Origin: Planctomycetota bacterium
GTDB taxonomy: Bacteria; Planctomycetota; UBA1135; UBA2386
Direction: 5' to 3'
DNA: 32,089 bases
Assembly: GCA_947444055.1 (NCBI GenBank)
Contig: CANEYR010000044.1
Coordinates: 1-32,089, forward strand
Every line of letters begins with the position of its first letter. Within the stretch, counting starts at the first letter, position 1. Both the position numbers and the translations under genes were made by a program. The notes beneath the pieces are model-generated. The model was given only the letters and a program-made list of their open reading frames with translations, ran no database searches and had not been told where the DNA came from. Shown here one piece after another: positions 23,591-30,050 of the stretch.

Positions 23591-23618
23591 TTGATGTTCG
23601 GGTTCCGTTAGGTATACC
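23591..23618 (+). promoter_or_regulatory. Promoter of the DnaE2-type polymerase gene
   Basis: TTGATG at 23591-23596, a 16-base spacer and TATACC at 23613-23618, then 6 bases to ATG 23625. This is the best promoter match in the window. It predicts a leaderless mRNA. I saw no LexA-type palindrome (GAAC-N4-GTTC or CTGT-N8-ACAG) around it. Confidence 0.5.
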
Positions 23619-23624
23619 GCGAGC

Positions 23625-26600
23625 ATGGTTTTGCTGCTCGCGCGCACCCACTACTCGCTGCTGACGGCGCCGGCTTCGCCGCAGGGGTTGTGCGAAGAAG
23701 CGGTGCGCCTGGGGCTGTCGCACCTCGTGCTTGCTGACAGCAACGGCCTCTACGGGCTCTATCCCTTCGCGCAGCAGGCGGCGCGCGTGGGTCTGCAGGC
23801 GGTGTTTGCGTGTGAGCTCGTGCACCAACAGCAACGCCTCGTCGTGATCGCGCGCGATCGCCATGGCTACCGCTCGCTGTGTGCGCTGATCAGCGAACGC
23901 AATGGCATCGGTGGCGAGCAGCCGTTTGAGTTTCCGCGCGCCTGCGCCCAGCACGCCGAGGGGTTGTGGTTCTTGTGTGGGGATCCGCGCCTGCTGCCAA
24001 CGCTGTCGGCCTTCGTTCCCCCTGAGCAGTTGCTCGTCGCCTTGCCTGGCCGCAACGCCAACGCCGACGTTGCCAAAGGCGATCTGCACGCCGAAGCGGT
24101 CGAAGCGACGACCGGTCGCAAGCTGCCCGATCCCGCCCCGCGCTGGCCGCGCCAGCAACTCGTCGACATCGCGCGCGACCTCGACTTGCGCCTGTGTGCC
24201 GTGCACGACGTGTGGTTTGCGCGGGCGCAGGATCAGGCGCTGCATCAGTTGTTTCTCGCGGTGAAGTGGAACCGTGGTCTACGCGGCGGCGATGCCAGCG
24301 CCGATCTGCGCGGCATCGTGCAAGCGGGAGTGGGCGCGCATCTGCCAGCGGCGGCGACCCAGCACCAAGCCCATGCAGACCATCCCGAAGCCATCACCAT
24401 GGCCGCCCACGTGCTGGCCAGTTGCACGTTGGCTTTTCCCAACAAGGCGCCGCCGATCTTTCCGCCGATCGAGTTGCCACCAGAGGTGACGGCAGCGAAC
24501 CACTTGCGCCACCTGGTGCACGCGGGGCTGCGTCGGCGCTACGGCGACCACGCGGCCGCGGTAGAGCGCTGTGAACACGAACTCGCCGTGATCGAGCGCA
24601 TGGGCTTTGCGCCGTACTTCCTCGCCGTCTGCACGATCGCCGACCTAGCGCGCGCGCGCGACATTCCCTGCCTTGGCCGCGGTTCAGCCGCCGACAGTCT
24701 GGTGGCGTACTGCCTCGGGCTCACCGATGCCGACCCGCTGCGCTACGGCTTGTTGTTCGAACGCTTCCTCAATCCCGGCCGCAGCGACCTGCCCGACATC
24801 GACCTCGACTTCTGTTGGCGCCGCCGCGACGAACTGATCGACGCGGTCTACGTGCAGTTTGGGCGCGCGCACGTCGCCCGCATCGCCACGTTCAACACCT
24901 GCGGTCCACGCGCGGCCTACCAAGAAGCGGCCAAGGTGCTTGGCCTGCCCGTCGCCGAAGCCACGCGCCGCAGCAAGCTGTTGCCGTGGCATGGCGGCGC
25001 CGCTCTCGACTTTGCCGCCGTCGTCCGCGAGACGCCGGGCTTTTGGCGCCGTGGCACTGGCCGCGGTGTGGCCAGCGATGGCGAGGCCTTGCCACCCGAC
25101 CGCGAACGGCTGCTGCTCGCCGCCGCCCAACATCTGCTCGCCGCCCCGCGCCATCTCGGCGTGCATCCAGGCGGCGTCGTCATCACGCCCGAACCGATCC
25201 ACACCCACGCGCCGCTCGAACGCGCCGCCAAAGGTGTCGTTGTCACCCAGTACGACATGCACTTCGTGGAAGGGCTCGGCATGGTCAAGATCGACCTGCT
25301 CGGCAATCGCGCGCTGTCGATCGTGCACGACTGCACAACCATGCTGCGCCAACACCGCATCGCCGTTCCCGACCTGCAGAACCTGCCCGAAGACGATGCT
25401 CGCTGCGCGTCGTTGCTACAGAGCGCCGGCACGCTCGGCTGCTTTCAGGTCGAGTCGCCGGCGATGCGTTCGCTGTTGCAACAGATGGGGGCTGGCACCA
25501 TGGACCGCGTGATCCAAGCCATCGCGCTGGTGCGCCCAGGCCCCGCCGCCGCTGGCATGAAGGACGCCTTCGTGCGGCGCGCGCGCGGGCTCGAACCGGT
25601 GACGACGGCGCATCCCTTGTTGGCCGAGGTGTTCGCCGACACCTTCGGCATCATGCTCTACCAAGAGGACGTCATCCGCGCCGCGATGGCGGTCGCCGGG
25701 CTCGATGCGACGGCGGGCGACGGGCTGCGGCGACAGCTTGGCAAACGCGAGAACGGAGCGACGGCCAGTGACTTCGAAGGCTTCCTCGTCGCCGGTCTGC
25801 GCCGTGGCTTGCCGCGCACCGCGATCGAGCAGGTGTGGGCGGAGATGGCGCGCTTTGCCGCCTACTCGTTTTGCAAAGCGCACGCGGTCTCCTACGGCCG
25901 ACTCGCCTACCGCTGCATCTACCTGAAGTCGCGCTGGCCCGCGGCGTTCCTCGCCGCCCTCTTGCGCAACGACGCCGGCTACTTCGCCCCGGGCGTCTAC
26001 GCCGAGGAAGCCAAGCGCCTTGGTGCGACGTTGTTGGCGCCGTGTGTGCAAGAGGCCAGCAGCGAACACGAATTGTTGACACCCACGACGATCCGCATCG
26101 GGTTGCAGCACGTGCACGGCCTGTCGACGCGCACCGTGCAAGCGATCCTGACGGCGCGCGCCGCTGGCGGGCCCTTCCGTTCCTTCGCTGACTTCTTGCG
26201 GCGCGTGCGGCCAGCGCGCGATGAAGCGGAGAACCTGATCCTGGTCGGCGCCTGCGATGCGCTGCTGGCCTCGCGGCCCGAACTGCTGTGGCGGTTGCAG
26301 GTGGCGAGCACGCCGCAAGGGCAGCACGCGGCCAGCCTCGCCGCCGCGGCCGCGCGCGGGGCGCTGTTTGTCGATGCGGTGATGCCGCGCGAAACCGTCT
26401 ACCCGACGCTGCCGGACTTTGACGAAGGCAAACGCGCCGAGGCCGAACTGCGATTGCTCGGCTTCACCCTCGGCAGCCACCCGGTCGACGTGCTGTGGCG
26501 CCGCGGCGAACTGCCGCTGCGCGCTGGCTGTGTGCCGTGCGGACGCATCGAAGACCACTGCGGCAGCACGATCGCGGTATGCGGCTTCGCGGTGGCCTTC

Positions 26601-26813
26601 CGCAGCCACCGCACCGAGCAAGGTTCGATGTGTTTCATCACCATCGAAGACGGCACCGGCATCGTCGAAGCGACGCTGTTCCACGCGGTCTACCAACGCT
26701 GCGGCGGGCTCTTGCAGGGACGCGGGCCGTATGTGGTGAAAGGAGTGGTCGAAGAACGGCTCGGCGGGGTCGGGCTGCGTGTGCTCGATGTCATGTTGGC
26801 GACTTCGAGGTGA
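23625..26813 (+). CDS. dnaE2: DnaE-type DNA polymerase, probably error-prone DnaE2/ImuC
   Basis: A 1062-residue C-family polymerase, the size of DnaE2 (about 1050-1100) rather than DnaE1 (about 1160). The polymerase core is intact: GRGSAADSLVAYCLGLTDADP (351-371), DLPDIDLDFCWRRRDEL with catalytic Asp391 and Asp393, GMVKIDLLGNRALS (third Asp), ALVRPGPAAAGM and FGIMLYQEDV. A C-terminal OB-fold-like part contains MCFITIEDGTGIVEATLF. The N-terminal PHP domain is degenerate: the H-x-H-S motif is RTHYSLL and the T-D-H-D/N-G motif is ADSNGLYG, so metal binding is probably lost. DnaE2 enzymes extend past DNA lesions, normally with ImuB; no imuA/imuB is next to it here. Promoter at 23591-23618. Confidence 0.9.
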   Translation: MVLLLARTHYSLLTAPASPQGLCEEAVRLGLSHLVLADSNGLYGLYPFAQQAARVGLQAVFACELVHQQQRLVVIARDRHGYRSLCALISERNGIGGEQPFEFPRACAQHAEGLWFLCGDPRLLPTLSAFVPPEQLLVALPGRNANADVAKGDLHAEAVEATTGRKLPDPAPRWPRQQLVDIARDLDLRLCAVHDVWFARAQDQALHQLFLAVKWNRGLRGGDASADLRGIVQAGVGAHLPAAATQHQAHADHPEAITMAAHVLASCTLAFPNKAPPIFPPIELPPEVTAANHLRHLVHAGLRRRYGDHAAAVERCEHELAVIERMGFAPYFLAVCTIADLARARDIPCLGRGSAADSLVAYCLGLTDADPLRYGLLFERFLNPGRSDLPDIDLDFCWRRRDELIDAVYVQFGRAHVARIATFNTCGPRAAYQEAAKVLGLPVAEATRRSKLLPWHGGAALDFAAVVRETPGFWRRGTGRGVASDGEALPPDRERLLLAAAQHLLAAPRHLGVHPGGVVITPEPIHTHAPLERAAKGVVVTQYDMHFVEGLGMVKIDLLGNRALSIVHDCTTMLRQHRIAVPDLQNLPEDDARCASLLQSAGTLGCFQVESPAMRSLLQQMGAGTMDRVIQAIALVRPGPAAAGMKDAFVRRARGLEPVTTAHPLLAEVFADTFGIMLYQEDVIRAAMAVAGLDATAGDGLRRQLGKRENGATASDFEGFLVAGLRRGLPRTAIEQVWAEMARFAAYSFCKAHAVSYGRLAYRCIYLKSRWPAAFLAALLRNDAGYFAPGVYAEEAKRLGATLLAPCVQEASSEHELLTPTTIRIGLQHVHGLSTRTVQAILTARAAGGPFRSFADFLRRVRPARDEAENLILVGACDALLASRPELLWRLQVASTPQGQHAASLAAAAARGALFVDAVMPRETVYPTLPDFDEGKRAEAELRLLGFTLGSHPVDVLWRRGELPLRAGCVPCGRIEDHCGSTIAVCGFAVAFRSHRTEQGSMCFITIEDGTGIVEATLFHAVYQRCGGLLQGRGPYVVKGVVEERLGGVGLRVLDVMLATSR

Positions 26814-26824
26814 ACGTCACCGCG

Positions 26825-27505
26825 TCAGCCGTTGACTCCACCGCGCAGCCGAGCCAAGAACAGCGCGTGCTCAGGCATCGCGATGGCGGCACGCAGCGTC
26901 GCGTGCAGCGCCGTGTCATCGGCACTCAGCAGCGCCGTCGCATCGAGCCAAAGACCGGGGAACACGTGGCTGCGCAGAACCCCCGAAGCGTCGGCCACCA
27001 ACCGTTCGTAGGCACCACCTTGCAAGCGAAACCAATCCACCGCGGCGTCCTCCGCACGCAACACGAGGTACTCCTGCACCCCCGCTCGGCGGTAGACGTT
27101 CCACTTCTGGTGCAGGTCGTAGCTGACCGAGCTGGCGGCGATTTCGACCACCAACTCGGGCGCGCCATCGACGTAGTGATGGTGATCGATTCGCGAACGA
27201 CCGGTCGGCCCCACCACGCGCAGCATCAGGTCCGGCTGCACTTCGTTGTCGAAGTCAAGGCGCAGCGTCGCGTCGATGCCGTGCGCCACGCCACGGGTCG
27301 CCGCGGCATAGACCGCTAGCCAGCCAGACAGCAACGCGTGCGGATGGCCGTGCTGGGTGTAACGAACAGGGGAAGGCATGCAGACCACTCCTTCGAGCAG
27401 CTCCGCCTTCTTCAGATCCGGCATCGCCTCGTAGCGTCGTTCGAACTCGTCGCGGGTGAGCCGATCCCCTGCACGCAGCACCGGGATTCGGGGGGAAGTC
27501 GTCAT
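26825..27505 (-). CDS. Uma2-family (DUF820) putative restriction-endonuclease-fold protein
   Basis: A 226-residue Uma2/DUF820 protein, a family with a PD-(D/E)XK-like fold, abundant in cyanobacteria and planctomycetes and of unknown function. Signatures: AELLEGVVCMPSPV with Glu39 in the first half, DNEVQPDLMLRV (Pro91-Asp92), DGAPELVVEIAASSVSYDLHQK (Glu121 and Lys134) and YRRAGVQEYLVL. These correspond to E, D, E-x-x and K of the nuclease-like site, so the residues needed for activity are present. ATG 27505 is used; ATG 27517 (four codons upstream) is also possible. It converges on the polymerase gene and diverges from the OPT transporter. In many genomes the family is present in many copies; only one is here. 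Confidence 0.9.
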   Translation of the reverse strand: MTTSPRIPVLRAGDRLTRDEFERRYEAMPDLKKAELLEGVVCMPSPVRYTQHGHPHALLSGWLAVYAAATRGVAHGIDATLRLDFDNEVQPDLMLRVVGPTGRSRIDHHHYVDGAPELVVEIAASSVSYDLHQKWNVYRRAGVQEYLVLRAEDAAVDWFRLQGGAYERLVADASGVLRSHVFPGLWLDATALLSADDTALHATLRAAIAMPEHALFLARLRGGVNG

Positions 27506-27604
27506 GAGCGGAGTCATGCCTAGCAGTGGCACACCGGAGGCAACTCTAGCGCGCCTTTCTTTGGCCTGCCCTGGCGTGCTCCATGCTTCCGTTCGCCAAC
27601 CGCT

Positions 27605-27632
27605 TTGCGCGCCGGTGCCGGTTTCGTAGAAC
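27605..27632 (+). promoter_or_regulatory. Candidate promoter of the OPT transporter gene
   Basis: TTGCGC at 27605-27610, a 16-base spacer and TAGAAC at 27627-27632, followed by 6 bases and ATG 27639. Same close spacing to the start codon as at dnaE2. Confidence 0.4.
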
Positions 27633-27638
27633 GAGCCG

Positions 27639-29483
27639 ATGAACGCCGCCCCGCCGCGCCTCGCCGAGTTCACTCTCAAAGCCGTGCTCGCTGGGTTGTT
27701 GTTCGGCGTGCTGTTTGGCGCTGCCAACGCCTACCTCGGACTGAAGGCCGGACTCACCGTCTCCACGTCGATCCCGATCGCGGTGCTGTCGGCGCTGTTG
27801 TTTCAGTGCTTGCCGCAGAAGGGCACGATCCTGGAGACCAACATGGCCCAGACCGTGGGCAGCGCGTCGAGCTCGCTGGCCTCGGGCACCATCTTCACGA
27901 TCCCCGCCCTGTTCTTGTGGGGCATCGTGCCGGAGGTGTGGCAGGTCGCGATGTTGGCCATGTGTGGCGGCGTGCTCGGCATCTTGGCGATGGTGCCGCT
28001 GCGGCGATTGCTAATCGTGCAAGCCGATGCCGAGTTGCCGTATCCGGAAGGGCGCGCCTGTGCGGAAGTGCTGCGCGCCACCCAAGCGGGCGGCACCGGT
28101 GGCCGCTGGATCGTGATCGGCATCGCGATCGGCGCGGCCATGAAGGTTTTCTTCGGAGCGCTGCACGTGTTGCCGGAAGACGTGAGTTGGGCGCCAACGT
28201 TCTTGCCCAACGGCAAGCTGGCCTTGAGCCTGGCGCCAGCATTGATGGCGGTGGGCTTCATCATCGGCTTTCGCGCCAGTGCGGTGATGGTGTCAGGCGC
28301 GGTGCTGTCTTCGCTCGTGCTGTATCCCCTGGTCACGACGGCGCACTTCGCCGGTCTGGTCGACGCGGGTAAGGCCGCGGCAGTACCACTCACGGCGGCG
28401 GCGACGAAGAGCCGCTTCCTGTTGTTCCTTGGCGCCGGTGCCGTCGCCGCCGCGGGTTTGTTCACCGTGGTGAAGACGGCGCCAACGATGCTCGCCTCCT
28501 TGCGCGCCGTGCTCGCGGGGGTCACGCAGCAGGCGCGCGGCGATGGCGGCGACACCGACCGCGATGTGCCGGGCCGTGTGCTGCTCGCAGGCCTCGCGGC
28601 CTTGCTGGCGGCGCTGGCGTTGGTGCCAGGCATCTTCGCTGGCGAACTGTCACTCACGGCGCGCCTCGTCGCCGCTGTCGGGGTCGCTATCTTTGGCTTC
28701 CTGTTCGTGCCGGTGTCGTCGCGGCTGGTCGGCGTCATCGGCGTGTCGTCCAACCCGACGTCGGCCATGGCGCTGATCACGTTGGCCGGCACCGCCGGCA
28801 TCTTCTTGGCACTCGGTTGGAAAGGGGTGGCGGCGCAAGCGGCGGTGCTGACGGTGGGCACCGTGGTGTGCGTCGCCGCCTCGAAGGCTGGCGACATCAG
28901 CCAGGACCTGAAGACCGGTTGGCTCGTGCAAGCGTCCCCGTTCCGCCAGCAGTACGGACAACTGATTGCGGCTGGCGTTGCCTGTTGGGTGATCGCGGCC
29001 GTCGTCATCGCGATGGGCAAGACGTATGGCTTTGGCGACGACGGCTTGGCGGCGCCACAGGCGCGGCTGATGCAGACGATGGTGGAGGCGGTGCTCGGCG
29101 CGCAGTTGCCGTGGGACTTGTTGGTGATGGGTGGGCTCGTCTCGGCCACCGGCATGCTGGCGGGGTTGCCGGCGTTGCCGTTCGCACTTGGCATCTACTT
29201 GCCGCTGGCGACGCTGGCGGCGGTGTTCGTTGGCGGCTGTGTGCGGCGCGTGGCCGAACGCGCGCCGAAGGAACGGCTCGACCTCGAGTCGGGTGTGCTG
29301 TGTGCGTCGGGCTACGTCGCGGGTGAAGGGCTCGCTGGGGTCATGATCGCCGGCTACGCCTACGCGACGGGGGCCGGTCGCTACAAGGCGCCGCCGCACG
29401 AGGCATGGCAGGGCTTTGCCGCGCTGGCCGTGTTCGCCATCGCCGTGTTCGTGCTGCACCGCTCGACGCAGAAGGGGCGTTGA
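27639..29483 (+). CDS. OPT-family oligopeptide transporter
   Basis: A 614-residue membrane protein with about 14-16 hydrophobic segments. The opening TLKAVLAGLLFGVLFGAANAYLGLKAGLTVSTSIP is the N-terminal signature of bacterial OPT permeases (the N-x-Y-x-x-x-K-x-G loop), and VSSNPTSAMALITL, DISQDLKTGWLVQASPFRQQ and CASGYVAGEGLAGV are further family motifs. The length fits bacterial members (about 580-700). OPT proteins import oligopeptides or metal chelates, driven by protons; the substrate here is unknown. It ends 5 bases before the next gene's ATG, so the nuclease-like gene is probably cotranscribed. The ATG choice is supported by the promoter-like TAGAAC 6 bases upstream. Confidence 0.92.
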   Translation: MNAAPPRLAEFTLKAVLAGLLFGVLFGAANAYLGLKAGLTVSTSIPIAVLSALLFQCLPQKGTILETNMAQTVGSASSSLASGTIFTIPALFLWGIVPEVWQVAMLAMCGGVLGILAMVPLRRLLIVQADAELPYPEGRACAEVLRATQAGGTGGRWIVIGIAIGAAMKVFFGALHVLPEDVSWAPTFLPNGKLALSLAPALMAVGFIIGFRASAVMVSGAVLSSLVLYPLVTTAHFAGLVDAGKAAAVPLTAAATKSRFLLFLGAGAVAAAGLFTVVKTAPTMLASLRAVLAGVTQQARGDGGDTDRDVPGRVLLAGLAALLAALALVPGIFAGELSLTARLVAAVGVAIFGFLFVPVSSRLVGVIGVSSNPTSAMALITLAGTAGIFLALGWKGVAAQAAVLTVGTVVCVAASKAGDISQDLKTGWLVQASPFRQQYGQLIAAGVACWVIAAVVIAMGKTYGFGDDGLAAPQARLMQTMVEAVLGAQLPWDLLVMGGLVSATGMLAGLPALPFALGIYLPLATLAAVFVGGCVRRVAERAPKERLDLESGVLCASGYVAGEGLAGVMIAGYAYATGAGRYKAPPHEAWQGFAALAVFAIAVFVLHRSTQKGR

Positions 29484-29488
29484 TTGCG

Positions 29489-30001
29489 ATGGCCGGTCCC
29501 AAACGACGTGGTCCATTGCCCGTGCCGCCGCCGCTGCGCGGCATCGTTCTGGATGGTGCCAACGTCATCGCCACCAGCAAAGTGCATCCCATCGCACGGC
29601 TCGATCTGGTCACCGCGTGGTGCGAGAGTTGGCGACCCGATTTGCCCGTTCTCGTGTTCCTCGATCTGACGACGGCGAAGCGTTGCCGCCCCGATGCCCA
29701 GGCCGTGCTGCGCGCGCGCTGCGAAGATGTGACGCCGGGCCGCGCTCGCTACGTGGTCTGTCCACGCGGCGAACCGGCGGATGAATACGTGCTCAACCAC
29801 GCGCGGCTGGAGCAAGCGTTGGTGGTCTCCAACGACCGCTACTTCGACTTTGAAGACCTGCGCCAGAACGTGCTGACGGTGCAGTTCACGCTGGCGGGCG
29901 ATGCGCTGCAGATCTACGACGAGGCCACTTGGTTTCGCGCGCAGGGCAGTGCGGAAAGGGTGCCGATGGCGGTGCTGCAGCAGCTCGGCCGCCCAGAGTA
30001 G
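29489..30001 (+). CDS. NYN/Zc3h12a-like (PIN-fold) putative ribonuclease
   Basis: A 170-residue protein resembling NYN/Zc3h12a RNase domains. The N-terminal strand RGIVLDGANVI has the D-x-x-N signature (Asp22, Asn25); LVFLDL carries Asp59; ADEYVLNHA has Asp98 and LVVSNDRYFDF has Asp116. These four acids would form the metal-binding site of a PIN-like nuclease, in the right order. The start at ATG 29489 sits 5 bases after the OPT stop. It probably cleaves RNA, but the target is unknown. It could equally be a structural PIN-like domain; the intact Asp set makes activity more likely. The physical link with the transporter has no obvious functional reason. Confidence 0.78.
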   Translation: MAGPKRRGPLPVPPPLRGIVLDGANVIATSKVHPIARLDLVTAWCESWRPDLPVLVFLDLTTAKRCRPDAQAVLRARCEDVTPGRARYVVCPRGEPADEYVLNHARLEQALVVSNDRYFDFEDLRQNVLTVQFTLAGDALQIYDEATWFRAQGSAERVPMAVLQQLGRPE

Positions 30002-30002
30002 G

Positions 30003-30016
30003 GTTCGCTTGCGAAC
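30003..30016 (+). promoter_or_regulatory. Short perfect inverted repeat downstream of the NYN-type gene
   Basis: GTTCGC, TT, GCGAAC: a 6-bp palindrome right after the preceding stop and about 35 bases before ATG 30051. There is no T-run, so it is a weak terminator; it may be an operator for the next gene, whose -10-like TAGCAT is at 30029-30034. Confidence 0.3.
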
Positions 30017-30050
30017 GGCCTCGTACGCTAGCATCCCGCCGCGCCGGGCG

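Noticed and set aside
23546..23624. LexA-type operator before the DnaE2-type polymerase gene.
   Set aside because: No GAAC-N4-GTTC or CTGT-N8-ACAG palindrome is present in this interval.
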